From Vicinamibacteria bacterium (lineage in GTDB: Bacteria > Acidobacteriota > Vicinamibacteria > Fen-336): a stretch of 64,000 nt of DNA. Under the pieces are notes generated by a model. The model searched no databases. It saw nothing but the letters and a program-made list of their open reading frames with translations, and was not told the origin of the DNA. This document shows, one piece after another, positions 1 through 9,900 of this stretch. A program made the position numbers and the translations under genes. Position 1 is the stretch's first letter, and every line of letters begins with the position of its first letter. The stretch is taken from contig JAMPXO010000004.1 of the NCBI GenBank assembly GCA_023701125.1, positions 27,399-91,398 of the forward strand, read 5' to 3'.

Positions 1-119
1 CGATCGGCCGCAACACGCAGGGAGTGCGCCTGATCGACCTGGAGGAGGGCGACACCCTCGTCTCGGTCGCGCGCCTCGCCGAGCGCGACGAGGCCGACGA
101 GCCGACGCCGGAGACCTAA
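1..119 (+). CDS. gyrA: DNA gyrase subunit A, C-terminal end (partial)
   Basis: Only the last 38 codons are present; the gene enters from the left edge. The peptide opens with GRNTQGVRLIDLEEGD, which matches the final blade of the GyrA C-terminal DNA-wrapping propeller, where the motif GRxTQGVRLI is strongly conserved. It is followed by a short acidic tail ending in PTPET and a TAA stop. In the family this subunit carries the active-site tyrosine and wraps DNA for negative supercoiling; none of the catalytic part is visible here. The next gene starts 34 bases downstream on the same strand. Confidence 0.85.
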   Translation, partial: IGRNTQGVRLIDLEEGDTLVSVARLAERDEADEPTPET

Positions 120-153
120 GTCGTAGCCGGGGAGCGCTTCTGAAGGAGGAGCC

Positions 154-810
154 ATGAGACTTCGTGACGGGGCGCTGGTGCTGCTGGCCGCCTTCGGCGC
201 CGCCTGCGGTGGAGACCAGGTCGTCGAGAACTACTTCCGGGCCGTGGCCGCCAAGGACACGCAGACCGTGTCGAGCTTCGCGATCGTGCTGTTCGACAAG
301 GTGCCGCAGTCGTGGAAGGTGCTGGGCAGCTCGCCCGAGAATCGCAAGCCGGCGCCGATCGCCGAGATCGTCAAGAAGCACCAGGAGGCCGACAAGGGCC
401 TGGCCGACAACAAGAAGGCCTACAACCAGTACTACCTGGACAACATGAAGGACGCCGGCGAGGCCCAGGAGCTGATCAAGAAGGGCGCGCCGATCCCGCC
501 CCGGCTGACCAAGGTCGCGGAAGACTGGCGCAACTTCATCGAGAAGGAGAAGGAGTACAAGCGCGCGGTCGCCGACACGACCCAGGCGCTGGAGCGCGAG
601 AAGCGCGTCGTCACCCTCTCGATCGGCCCCAACGAAGACATCGAGAAGCTCGTCGGGGAGATGGTCGAGAAGACCGTCGACGTCGCGGTCACCGTCGACG
701 GCGCCGTCGAGAACTACACGATGACGCTGCACAAGTACGAGATGAAGGACCCGGCCGGCGTCGCCCTGCCGATGAGCCGCTGGGTCGTCACCGGCCTCGA
801 CAAGAAGTAG
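154..810 (+). CDS. Putative lipoprotein of unknown function, 218 aa
   Basis: A short hydrophobic leader (residues 1-18) ends in a lipobox-like AFGAAC, so Cys19 is probably lipidated and the protein anchored to a membrane. The mature part is charged and largely helical, with Lys/Glu-rich stretches (around residues 60-150) and no family I recognise. The start is supported by a strong ribosome-binding site, GGAGGA, just before the ATG. It follows gyrA on the same strand and is closed by a hairpin terminator, so it may be the last gene of the gyrA transcript. Function unknown. Confidence 0.7.
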   Translation: MRLRDGALVLLAAFGAACGGDQVVENYFRAVAAKDTQTVSSFAIVLFDKVPQSWKVLGSSPENRKPAPIAEIVKKHQEADKGLADNKKAYNQYYLDNMKDAGEAQELIKKGAPIPPRLTKVAEDWRNFIEKEKEYKRAVADTTQALEREKRVVTLSIGPNEDIEKLVGEMVEKTVDVAVTVDGAVENYTMTLHKYEMKDPAGVALPMSRWVVTGLDKK

Positions 811-829
811 CCGGCTTCGTCGCCCGGTC

Positions 830-879
830 ACGGGCCGCGGACGGGGCGCCTTCGCCCTCGCCGCGGCCCGTTGCCTTTT
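830..879 (+). terminator. Intrinsic terminator after the lipoprotein gene
   Basis: An 11-base perfect inverted repeat (ACGGGCCGCGG at 830-840, CCGCGGCCCGT at 861-871) encloses a second, smaller GC-rich hairpin, and is followed by a T-rich run at 872-879. It sits 20 bases after the stop of the plus-strand lipoprotein gene. The T-run lies only on the plus-strand side, so it should stop plus-strand transcription ahead of the convergent pcrA gene. Confidence 0.6.
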
Positions 880-3245
880 CAGGCCTCTTCGAGCCCCGCG
901 TAGCGGGCGACCAGGCGCTTGGCACCGACGCCCGGGAACGACACGGTGACCTTCAGATCGTCACCGTCGCCCTCGCGGCGCACCACGGTGCCGACGCCGA
1001 ACAGCGGGTGGCGCACGCGAGCCCCGGGGTTCAGGTCCGGTCCGCCACCGGAAGGAGCCGCCGCCGCGGCGGCAGCCAGTCGTGGCGGCAGCGATGTCGG
1101 TGACGACGGCCGCGACAGCACCGGCTCCGAGTACGGGGCGCGGCCACCCGAGCGCCAGCTGCTGCCCCCGCCAGCGCCGGGCCGGGGGGTGTCGAAGCCC
1201 TGGCCCGTGCGCCGCAGGCCGACCGGCGGCAGTTCCTCGAGGAAGCGGCTGGGGTCGACCAGCTTGCGCTGGCCGAAGATCGCGCGGGTGACGGCCCAGG
1301 TCAGGTGCAGCCGTTCCATCGCGCGGGTCATTCCCACGTAACAGAGCCGACGCTCCTCCTCGAGTCCCTCGTCGTCGCTGGCGGCCCGCGCGTGGGGCAC
1401 CAGGCCCTCCTCGAGCCCGACCAGGAACACGTCCTCGAACTCCAGGCCCTTGGCGGCGTGGAACGTCATCAGCACCACCGGCGCCTCGCCCTTGGCCTGG
1501 TCGACGTCGGAGAGCAGCGAGATCTCGTCGAGGAAACCGGCCAGGCCGGTGGCGTCCTCGCGGGCCTCGTACTCGGCCACCGAGTTGATCAGCTCGGCCA
1601 GGTTGCTCGCCCGCTCCTGGGCCTCGCGCGTGTCCTCGCTGGCCAGTGCCGCCCCGTAACCCGACAGCGCCAGCAGCCGCTCGACCAGCCCGCGCAGGGT
1701 GAGCCGCGGGGCGTCCTCGCGCAACTGGCGGACGAGGTCGCGGAAGCGGCCCAGCGGCAGCGTCGCCCGCCCCGGCAGCAGCGCGTCGTCGACCACGCGT
1801 TCGACCGCGCCCAGCAGCGACAGCCGCTCGGCCGCGGCCAGCTTCTCCAGCTCGCCGACGGTCTTGTCGCCGATCCCGCGCGGCGGCACGTTCAGCACCC
1901 GCCGCAGGGCGACGTCGTCGTCCGGGTTCTGCACCAGCCGCAGGTAGGCGAGGACGTCCTTGACCTCCTTGCGCTCGTAGAAGCCGACGCCGCCGACGAC
2001 GACGTAGGGCAGGCCCTGGCGGCGTAGCGCCTCTTCGAACAGCCGGCTCTGCGCGTTCATCCGGAACAGCACCGCGGCGCGCCGGTTGCGGCGCGACGCG
2101 ATCCGCTCGACGACCCACGCCGCTTCCTGGTACTCGTCGCCGCAGCGGTGCAGCCAGACCGGGTCGCCGCCGCCGCGGGTCGCGTGCAGGGTCTTGCCCT
2201 TGCGCTTGCGGTTGTGGGAGACGAGCGACGCCGCGGCGTCGAGGATCATCTGCGTCGAGCGGTAGTTCTGCTCCAGGCGCAGCACGCGGGCGCCGGGGAA
2301 GTCGCGCTCGAAGTTGAGGATGTTCTCGATCGTCGCGCCGCGCCACGAGTAGATCGACTGGTCCTCGTCACCGACCACGGTGACGTTCCCGCTGCCGCCG
2401 GCCAGCAGCCGGACCAGCTCGTACTGGGCGCGGTTGGTGTCCTGGTACTCGTCGACCAGCAGGTACTGGAAGCGCCGCTGCCAGCGCTCGCGGGTCGCGG
2501 CGTCCTGCTGCAGCAGCAGCACGGTCTTCAGCAGCAGGTCGTCGAAGTCGAGCGCGCGCGCCGCGTCGAGGAACCGCTGGTAGCGCTCGGCCACCCGCGT
2601 CACCAGGCTGCCTTGCAGCGAGGTCGCGTCGTCCTCGGGGTCGCGGCCGGAGTTCTTGCGGGCCGAGATCCGCGACAGCAGCCGCCGCGGCGGGTGCAGC
2701 TTCTCGGAGAGGTCGAGCTCCTTCATCGCCTGGCGCACGGCGGAGAGCTGGTCGGCCTCGTCGTAGATCACGAACTCGCGCGGCAGCCCGGCCGCCTCGA
2801 ACTCGCGGCGCAGCAGGCGCACGCACAGCGCGTGGAAGGTGGACACCCACAGCCCGCCGCCGCTGCCGCCGCCCAGCAAGTGCAGCACCCGCTCCTTCAT
2901 CTCGCCGGCGGCCTTGTTGGTGAACGTCACGGCCAGGATCGCGTCGCGCGGCACGCCGCGGTCGAGCACGAGATGGGCGATGCGCTGGGTGATGACCCGG
3001 GTCTTGCCGCTGCCGGCGCCGGCCAGGATCAGCACCGGCCCGTCGGCCGCCAGCACGGCCGCCCGTTGTTGGGGGTTGAGTCCCGCCAGGCGGTCGACGG
3101 GTTCCGGGGCCGAAGTGAATTCGGCCCCGGTCCCATGGGGGCTCACGCCGCGAGACGGACGCGGCTCCGCCCCCAAGCCCCGGGCGGGTTCCGGGGTGGA
3201 CTCGTCAGGCCCCGGCCAGGGGCCGCGCACGACGTTGCCGGTCAT
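879..3245 (-). CDS. pcrA: ATP-dependent DNA helicase PcrA/UvrD family (SF1)
   Basis: 788-residue superfamily 1A helicase, which unwinds DNA 3'-5' in excision and mismatch repair. Visible motifs are the Q-motif GLNPQQRAAV (55-64), Walker A AGAGSGKT (75-82), DEYQDTN (motif II), GDEDQSIYSWRGA (motif III), the later VFLVGLEEGLVPH region and a Tudor-like C-terminal segment ending in the window's usual LVARYAGLEEA. Length fits the PcrA family. The roughly 50 residues before the Q-motif are extra: residues 22-49 are encoded by a dispersed repeat copy, read antisense to that element. No ATG, GTG or TTG lies between the repeat and the Q-motif, so the protein must start upstream of the repeat. The start lies 5 bases after the glmS stop, suggesting co-transcription. 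Confidence 0.93.
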   Translation of the reverse strand: MTGNVVRGPWPGPDESTPEPARGLGAEPRPSRGVSPHGTGAEFTSAPEPVDRLAGLNPQQRAAVLAADGPVLILAGAGSGKTRVITQRIAHLVLDRGVPRDAILAVTFTNKAAGEMKERVLHLLGGGSGGGLWVSTFHALCVRLLRREFEAAGLPREFVIYDEADQLSAVRQAMKELDLSEKLHPPRRLLSRISARKNSGRDPEDDATSLQGSLVTRVAERYQRFLDAARALDFDDLLLKTVLLLQQDAATRERWQRRFQYLLVDEYQDTNRAQYELVRLLAGGSGNVTVVGDEDQSIYSWRGATIENILNFERDFPGARVLRLEQNYRSTQMILDAAASLVSHNRKRKGKTLHATRGGGDPVWLHRCGDEYQEAAWVVERIASRRNRRAAVLFRMNAQSRLFEEALRRQGLPYVVVGGVGFYERKEVKDVLAYLRLVQNPDDDVALRRVLNVPPRGIGDKTVGELEKLAAAERLSLLGAVERVVDDALLPGRATLPLGRFRDLVRQLREDAPRLTLRGLVERLLALSGYGAALASEDTREAQERASNLAELINSVAEYEAREDATGLAGFLDEISLLSDVDQAKGEAPVVLMTFHAAKGLEFEDVFLVGLEEGLVPHARAASDDEGLEEERRLCYVGMTRAMERLHLTWAVTRAIFGQRKLVDPSRFLEELPPVGLRRTGQGFDTPRPGAGGGSSWRSGGRAPYSEPVLSRPSSPTSLPPRLAAAAAAAPSGGGPDLNPGARVRHPLFGVGTVVRREGDGDDLKVTVSFPGVGAKRLVARYAGLEEA
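3099..3182 (+). repeat. Dispersed two-hairpin repeat, copy A (inside pcrA)
   Basis: Begins GGGTTCCGG. Hairpin 1 is a perfect 11-bp stem, CCGGGGCCGAA at 3104-3114 and TTCGGCCCCGG at 3120-3130, with a GTGAA loop. Hairpin 2 has outer arms TGGGGGC (3136-3142) and GCCCCCA (3169-3175) and an inner 6-bp stem (3147-3152 with 3160-3165). It ends in a C-rich tail, and GGGTTCCGGGG recurs just after it (3187-3197). It lies in frame in the N-terminal coding region of pcrA, on the opposite strand. Confidence 0.8.
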
Positions 3246-3249
3246 GGCG

Positions 3250-5088
<1,839 letters not shown>

Positions 5089-5112
5089 GCTGGACGCTCT
5101 CTCCTCCTCGGT

Positions 5113-5168
5113 CCGTGGCAGAATGGCCACGGCCGACCTCGCTCGCGGTCCCCGCTGCAAGAGCGGGG
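5113..5168 (-). other. Two hairpins between glmU and glmS
   Basis: The 87-base glmU-glmS spacer holds two perfect 7-bp hairpins: CCGTGGC (5113-5119) with GCCACGG (5126-5132), and CCCCGCT (5150-5156) with AGCGGGG (5162-5168). Neither is followed by a T-run, so they are not standard terminators. They could stabilise or process the transcript between the two genes of the same pathway. No glmS ribozyme features are seen. Confidence 0.4.
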
Positions 5169-5175
5169 CCTGAGG

Positions 5176-6567
5176 CTAGTGCTTGCCGCCCCCGCGGCTC
5201 TCGCGCCGCCGGCGGGCCCAGCCGTCCTTGACGACCTGGCTCGCGCGCGACACCGCCAGCGCGTCCGCCGGGACGTCCTTGGTGATCACCGATCCCGCGC
5301 CCACGTAGGCGCCGTCGCCGACCTGCAGCGGCGCGACCAGCGTCGAGTTGGAGCCGATGAAGGCGCCCTCGCCGATTGCGGTCGGGTGCTTGGCGTGGCC
5401 GTCGTAGTTGCAGGTGATGGTGCCGGCGCCGATGTTGGCCCGGGGCCCGATCACCGCGTCGCCCAGGTAGGTCAGGTGCGGCGCCTTGGCGCCACGGCCG
5501 AGCCGGGTCTTCTTCAGCTCCACGAAGTTGCCGACCTTGGCGCCCTGCTCGATCACGGTCTCCGGCCGGATGTGGGCGAACGGGCCGATCGCCGCCCCGG
5601 CTTCGACCCGGCACTCGCGCAGCAGGCAGTGGTCGAGCACCTGCGCGCCTGCGCCGACGTGGGCGCTCTCCAGCCGCACCCACGGGCCGAGCTGGGCGAA
5701 GGCCTCGATCCGGCTGCGGCCCTCGACCACGGTGTACGGACGCAGCACCGCGTCAGCCGCGACCTCCGCGTCCTCGCCGACCCAGGTCGTCGCCGGGTCC
5801 TCGATCACCACGCCGCGCTCCATCAGCGCCTGCAGGCGCGCGCTGCGGCGCACCGCCGAGGCTTCCGCCAGCTCCGCCAGGGTGTTGACGCCGCAGCCTT
5901 CGTCGACGCTCTGCGCGGGCACCGCGGCCACGCGGTGGCCGCCAGTGGCCAGCGCCGACACGACGTCGGTGAGGTAGTACTCGCCCTGGGCGTTCTGGGG
6001 TGAAAGCGTGGCGAGCGCCCGCTCCAGCGCCGCCGCGTCGAAGGCGTAGACGCCGACGTTGACCTCGCGCAGCGCGCGTTCGTCGGGCGTCGCGTCGCGG
6101 GCCTCGACGATGCGCGTGACGAATCCGTCGGCACCGCGCACCACGCGACCGTAGGCGCCGCCGTCGGGCAGGACCGCGGTCAGCAGCGCGGCGGCCTCGC
6201 CCTGTTCGCGGTGGGCGAGAAGCGCGCGCAGCGATTCCGCCCGCAGGTGGGGCAGGTCGCCGTTGACGACCAGCACGGTACCGGCAGCGCCCGCCGCGAA
6301 GGCTGCGCGGGCGACCATCACCGCGTGGCCCGTGCCCCGTGGCGGGTCCTGGCGCACGAACGAGAACCCGCGCCCGGCGAACGCCGTCTCGACGGCATCC
6401 GCCTCGTGGCCGGTGACCACGACGACCTGCTCGACGCCCGCTGCGGCCAGGGCCCGCAGCGGGTACTCGAGCAGCGGCAGCCCGTGGACGCGGTGCAGCA
6501 CCTTGGGCCGCGCGCTGCGCATGCGGGTGCCCTTGCCGGCGGCCAGCACGACGGCGCAGACGCTCAT
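5176..6567 (-). CDS. glmU: Bifunctional UDP-GlcNAc pyrophosphorylase / GlcN-1-P acetyltransferase
   Basis: Carries out the last two steps to UDP-GlcNAc. The N-terminal nucleotidyltransferase domain opens with AVVLAAGKGTRMRSARPKVL, the uridylyltransferase signature. The C-terminal half is a left-handed beta-helix with repeated hexapeptides (for example GPFAHIRPETVIEQGAKVGN and HLTYLGDAVIGPRANIGAG), the trimerising acetyltransferase. 463 residues, usual for the family. The ATG before SVCAVVLAAG is the only sensible start; longer versions overlap the upstream gene. It lies directly upstream of glmS, giving a compact UDP-GlcNAc operon. Confidence 0.96.
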   Translation of the reverse strand: MSVCAVVLAAGKGTRMRSARPKVLHRVHGLPLLEYPLRALAAAGVEQVVVVTGHEADAVETAFAGRGFSFVRQDPPRGTGHAVMVARAAFAAGAAGTVLVVNGDLPHLRAESLRALLAHREQGEAAALLTAVLPDGGAYGRVVRGADGFVTRIVEARDATPDERALREVNVGVYAFDAAALERALATLSPQNAQGEYYLTDVVSALATGGHRVAAVPAQSVDEGCGVNTLAELAEASAVRRSARLQALMERGVVIEDPATTWVGEDAEVAADAVLRPYTVVEGRSRIEAFAQLGPWVRLESAHVGAGAQVLDHCLLRECRVEAGAAIGPFAHIRPETVIEQGAKVGNFVELKKTRLGRGAKAPHLTYLGDAVIGPRANIGAGTITCNYDGHAKHPTAIGEGAFIGSNSTLVAPLQVGDGAYVGAGSVITKDVPADALAVSRASQVVKDGWARRRRESRGGGKH

Positions 6568-6580
6568 CGCGGGCCCTCGA

Positions 6581-7075
6581 TCAGGCTTCGAGCAGGGCCG
6601 CGATCTCCTCGTCCTCGCGCAGCGCCTCGAAGTCGGCGTCGCGGCGCGCCTGGACGCGGCTCTCGGGCGACAGGTCGACCGCCTTCTGCAGCGCCTTGCG
6701 CGCGGTCGCGTCGTCGCCGTTGCGGGCGGCGGCGGCGGCCAGGCAGTAGTGGGCGACGTCGCTCTGCGGGGCCAGGCTGGTGGCCTGGGCGAACAGCTTC
6801 TGGGCCTCGGCGAACTCACCGCGGTTGTGGAGCAGGCTGCCGTAGGCGACGTGCTCCTCGGCCGTCTTGGGCTTGAAGCTGCCCTTCTTGTCGGTGTGCT
6901 TCGCGCACACCGCGAGGTAGGTGCGGGCGCGCTCGGCGAGCTCCACGGCCTCGCCCTTCTCGAGCGGCGCGAGCAGCTCCTGCGCCTTCTCGTAGTCCTT
7001 CTTCCAGAAGGCCTTGAGCGCCTTCTCGTAGGCCTCGACGCTGTGCGCGGCGGCCTTCTCCAGCTTCTTGCTCAT
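6581..7075 (-). CDS. Small tetratricopeptide-repeat protein, 164 aa
   Basis: Helical protein with at least three TPR-like pairs: a YEKALKAFWKKDYEKAQELL unit near residues 15-35, one around FAEAQKLFAQATSLAPQS (about 95-112), and one around DATARKALQKAVDLSPES. No signal peptide or catalytic motif, so it is probably a cytoplasmic protein-interaction module. It is 13 bases upstream of glmU on the same strand and may head the glmU-glmS-pcrA transcript. The ATG before SKKLEKAAAH is chosen because the upstream extension is low-complexity and lacks homology-like character. Specific role unknown. Confidence 0.75.
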   Translation of the reverse strand: MSKKLEKAAAHSVEAYEKALKAFWKKDYEKAQELLAPLEKGEAVELAERARTYLAVCAKHTDKKGSFKPKTAEEHVAYGSLLHNRGEFAEAQKLFAQATSLAPQSDVAHYCLAAAAARNGDDATARKALQKAVDLSPESRVQARRDADFEALREDEEIAALLEA

Positions 7076-7191
7076 GGGGGCGCGACTCGTCCTTCCCGGG
7101 GCCTTCGCGCCGGGGGCGACCTCGCCCCTGCCGCGGCTCCGCAAGCGATCAGTTTAACAGGCCGGCCCGGCAGCCGTCAGGCGGGGGGCTT

Positions 7192-7197
7192 TACAAT
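7192..7197 (+). promoter_or_regulatory. Possible -10 box for the PLP-enzyme gene
   Basis: TACAAT lies 10 bases before the ATG at 7208, in an otherwise GC-rich divergent spacer. A start site 6-7 bases after it would leave almost no leader, implying a leaderless or near-leaderless mRNA. No convincing -35 is seen. Confidence 0.3.
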
Positions 7198-7207
7198 CCC
7201 GATCACC

Positions 7208-8401
7208 ATGGACGACGCCTCGCTCACCGCCCTGCGTGCCCGCTTCCCGATCCTCGGCCGCTCCACCTACCTGGTCAGCCACTCGCTGGGGGCGATGCCG
7301 GCCGCCGCCCGGGAGCGCCTGAACGCCTACGCCGACGCGTGGGAGAACCGCGGCGTGCGGGCCTGGGCGGAAGGCTGGTGGGGCATGCCGGTGACCACCG
7401 GCGACAAGCTCGGCCGCCTGCTCGGCGCCGCGCCCGGCTCGATCGTCATGCACCAGAACGTCTCGGTGTGCCAGGCGCTGATCCTGTCCTGCTTCGAGTT
7501 CACGGGCAAGCGCAACAAGATCGTCTACGACGACCTCAACTTCCCGTCGGTGATGTACGTCTACGAGGCCCACAAGCGGCTCGGCGCGCGGGTCGAGATG
7601 GTCGCCTCGGAGGACGGCATTACGGTCCCGCTCGACAAGCTGCTGGCGGCGATCGACGAAGAGACGCTGCTGGTCCCGATCTCCCACGTCGTGTTCAAGA
7701 GCGCCTTCGTCCAGGATCTGGCCGCGATCACCCGCCGTGCCCACGAGGTGGGCGCGCTGGTGGTCGCCGACCTGTACCAGTCGGCGGGTACCGTGCCGGT
7801 CGACCTGACGGCGTGGGACGTCGACTTCGCGACCGGCGGCTCGGTGAAGTGGTTGTGCGGCGGGCCCGGCGCCGGCTACCTGTACGTGGCGCCGCGGCTG
7901 CGCGACACGCTGCAGCCGCGGGTCACCGGCTGGATGGCCCACGCCCGGCCGTTCGCGTTCGAGCCGGGCGAGATCGAGTACGCGAGCGACTGGACCCGCT
8001 TCCTCCACGGCTCGCCGGGCATCCCGGCCCTCTACGCGGCCGAGGCCGGTTACGAGGCGGTGGCCGAGGTCGGCATCGCGGCGATCCGCGCCCAGTCGCT
8101 GCGCCAGGTCGCGCTGCTGCTCGACCGCGCCCGCGAGCACGGCCTCGAGCCGCGAGTGCCGACCGATCCAGCCCAGCGCGGCGGGATGGCGATTCTCGGC
8201 GTGCCGGAGGGAGAGGCCGTGACCCGCGAGCTGCTGCGCCGCGAGATCGTCGTCGATCACCGCCCCGGAGCCGGCATCCGGCTGTCGCCCCACTTCTACA
8301 CGACGGACGCCGAGCTGCTCCACGCGGTCGACGAAATCCGCGCGATCCTCGACAGTGGCGCCCACCGGAAGCACCTGGCCGCGGGCGGCACCGGCTTTTG
8401 A
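7208..8401 (+). CDS. PLP-dependent aminotransferase class V / kynureninase-like protein
   Basis: 397 residues of a fold-type I PLP enzyme. The segment GGSVKWLCGGPGAGYLYV (about residues 215-232) carries the Lys expected to bind PLP, followed by a Gly-rich stretch like that of kynureninases. ADLYQSAGTVPVD supplies the conserved Asp that pairs with the PLP pyridine nitrogen. Overall it looks nearer to kynureninase and isopenicillin-N-epimerase-like class V enzymes than to cysteine desulfurases. No other tryptophan-catabolism gene is nearby, so the substrate is unproven. It is a single plus-strand gene divergent from the TPR-glmU operon. A perfect hairpin lies 22 bases after the stop. Confidence 0.8.
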   Translation: MDDASLTALRARFPILGRSTYLVSHSLGAMPAAARERLNAYADAWENRGVRAWAEGWWGMPVTTGDKLGRLLGAAPGSIVMHQNVSVCQALILSCFEFTGKRNKIVYDDLNFPSVMYVYEAHKRLGARVEMVASEDGITVPLDKLLAAIDEETLLVPISHVVFKSAFVQDLAAITRRAHEVGALVVADLYQSAGTVPVDLTAWDVDFATGGSVKWLCGGPGAGYLYVAPRLRDTLQPRVTGWMAHARPFAFEPGEIEYASDWTRFLHGSPGIPALYAAEAGYEAVAEVGIAAIRAQSLRQVALLLDRAREHGLEPRVPTDPAQRGGMAILGVPEGEAVTRELLRREIVVDHRPGAGIRLSPHFYTTDAELLHAVDEIRAILDSGAHRKHLAAGGTGF

Positions 8402-8422
8402 GGTTGTGGCTCCCGGGTCACT

Positions 8423-8440
8423 CGTGGCTCGAAAGCCACG
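8423..8440 (+). terminator. Hairpin after the PLP-enzyme gene
   Basis: Perfect 7-bp stem CGTGGCT/AGCCACG closed by a CGAA tetraloop, 22 bases after the stop at 8401. There is no T-run, so it is a weak or non-canonical terminator at best. The rest of the 124-base gap before lpxC shows a TTGAAA-like box at 8472-8477 but no matching -10 at good spacing. Confidence 0.35.
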
Positions 8441-8525
8441 CCCCGCGGGCCGGCGCCGCCCTTCCAAGCTGTTGAAAAAGCACAACTTGGTTGGCACCAG
8501 CCGAGCGCGACCGCGGGCCTGAATA

Positions 8526-9458
8526 TTGCATCTCGTGCGTGCGGTGCCGCAAAGACACACCTTGGAACGCTCCGTTACCTGCGCGGGCATTGGCTTGCAT
8601 TCCGGCAGGGTCGTGCGGCTTTCCCTGCACCCGGCGGCGCCCGGCCACGGCATCCGCTTCCGGCGCACCGACGTCGGGGTCGAGATCCCGGCCAGCCTGG
8701 AGCATCTGTCCCGCACCGACCACGCGACGACGCTGACCGCCGAAGGCGTCTCGGTCGGCACCGTCGAGCACCTGCTCTCGTCGCTGCACGCGCTGGCGGT
8801 CGACGACGTCCTGGTCGAGGTCGACGGGCCCGAGGTGCCGGTCCTCGACGGCTCGGCAGCCCCGTTCGTGATGCTGCTGCACGAGGCCGGCCGTCGTGCT
8901 CACGGCGGCGCTCGCCAGTATCTCAAGGTGCTGCGCCCGGTCGAGGTCGTGCGCGGCGGCCGGTTGGTGCGCTTCTCGCCGTCCGACGCGCTGCGCATCA
9001 CCTACACGATCGGCTTCGACCACCCGCTGCTGACCCACCAGCAGGGCAGCTTCCGGGTCGACGCCCAGTCGTTCACCGAGCAGATCGCGCCGGCCCGCAC
9101 CTTCGGCTTCATGGCCGAGGTCGAGTTGCTGCGCCAGCACGGCCTGGCGCTCGGCGGCAGCCTGGAGAACGCGATCGTGATCGGCGAGAGCGGCGTGCTC
9201 AACGGCCACCTGCGCTTCGAGGACGAGTTCGTGCGCCACAAGGTGCTCGATGCGATCGGCGACCTGGCGTTGCTGCCGTGGCCCGTGGTCGCCCACGTCG
9301 AGGCGGTCAAGGCCGGCCACGCGCTGCACGCGGCGGCCGCCAAGGCTCTGCTCGAGGCCGAGGACGCGTGGACGCTGGTCACTCGTCCGGAGTTGCCGAC
9401 GCTGCCCTCGCTGCGTCCCGTCGAGTCCGGCGCAACCGCTCCCGTCCCCGCCGTCTAG
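8526..9458 (+). CDS. lpxC: UDP-3-O-acyl-N-acetylglucosamine deacetylase
   Basis: Zinc deacetylase that commits UDP-acyl-GlcNAc to lipid A synthesis. Family features are QRHTLERSVTCAGIGLHSG at the N-terminus, GTVEHLLSSLHAL (first zinc His), DGSAAPFV, and the FVRHKVLDAIGDLALL segment, which supplies the other zinc ligands (H and D of HKxxDxxGD). 310 residues, normal length. The start is uncertain: TTG at 8526 gives the longest form, while GTG at 8544 would start right before QRHTLERS, as in E. coli LpxC; neither has a clear ribosome site. It stands alone here, away from other lipid A genes, and shows the organism makes LPS. A worn repeat-like segment follows the stop. Confidence 0.93.
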   Translation: MHLVRAVPQRHTLERSVTCAGIGLHSGRVVRLSLHPAAPGHGIRFRRTDVGVEIPASLEHLSRTDHATTLTAEGVSVGTVEHLLSSLHALAVDDVLVEVDGPEVPVLDGSAAPFVMLLHEAGRRAHGGARQYLKVLRPVEVVRGGRLVRFSPSDALRITYTIGFDHPLLTHQQGSFRVDAQSFTEQIAPARTFGFMAEVELLRQHGLALGGSLENAIVIGESGVLNGHLRFEDEFVRHKVLDAIGDLALLPWPVVAHVEAVKAGHALHAAAAKALLEAEDAWTLVTRPELPTLPSLRPVESGATAPVPAV

Positions 9459-9460
9459 CC

Positions 9461-9503
9461 GGGTTCCGCCGCACCCGTCGCCGGCCCCGTCCCTACTCCC
9501 CCA
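9461..9503 (+). repeat. Possible degenerate copy of the dispersed repeat
   Basis: Directly after the lpxC stop the sequence starts GGGTTCCGCCG, then continues with CCCGTCGCCGG and a C-rich run, resembling the opening and hairpin-1 right arm of the good copy at 45508, but with the left-arm/loop part missing. Similarity is short and the region is GC-rich, so chance is possible. Confidence 0.35.
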
Positions 9504-9900
9504 CTTTCACGTCGGCCCGCACCCGCAGCTCGAGTTGCGTCTGCTTCGGGTCGTTGGTGCGGACCAGGACCTTGCGCTGCAGCGCGCCGCGCGCCTTGCG
9601 GGTCTGCAGGCTGACGCGCAGAGCGGTCGAGGCGCCGGGCTCGACCCGGCTGGCGCCGAGCCACGCCGCCGCGCAACTGCAGTCGCTGGCGATCGGGCCC
9701 AGCACCAGCACCGCGTCGCCGTGGTTGCGGATCGTGAACTGGGTCGACAGCGTGCGGTCCTGGCGAGCGGCGCCGAAGTCGAACACCGCGGGCTCGACCA
9801 CCGCCCGCGGCGCTGCGGCCCTCGGCGGCGCGTCGGCGGCGGCCCCGGCGACGCAGAGCGCCGCGGCCAGCGTCGCGAGCCGCGCCCGGTGTCGCGTCAC
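9493..9900 (-). CDS. DUF1573-type secreted protein (HYDIN/ASPM-like fold)
   Basis: 135 residues with a cleavable-looking leader (about 1-22) and one immunoglobulin-like domain. The domain shows the DUF1573 pattern: FDFGAARQDRTLSTQFTIRNHGD, then SDCSCAAAWL with paired cysteines, then VLVRTNDPKQTQLELRV near the end. Such proteins are usually periplasmic and of unclear role. The GTG start overlaps the stop of the upstream gene by 4 bases (GTGA), so translation is probably coupled. It is the last gene of the sigma factor/STAS operon. Confidence 0.75.
   Translation of the reverse strand: MTRHRARLATLAAALCVAGAAADAPPRAAAPRAVVEPAVFDFGAARQDRTLSTQFTIRNHGDAVLVLGPIASDCSCAAAWLGASRVEPGASTALRVSLQTRKARGALQRKVLVRTNDPKQTQLELRVRADVKVGE

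Noticed and set aside
5089..5175. glmS ribozyme in the glmU-glmS spacer
   Set aside because: Two simple hairpins only; the spacer is too short and lacks the ribozyme core.
8481..8500. Sigma-54-like TTGGCAC before lpxC
   Set aside because: The GG element lacks a matching GC element at the right spacing, so it does not make a -24/-12 promoter.
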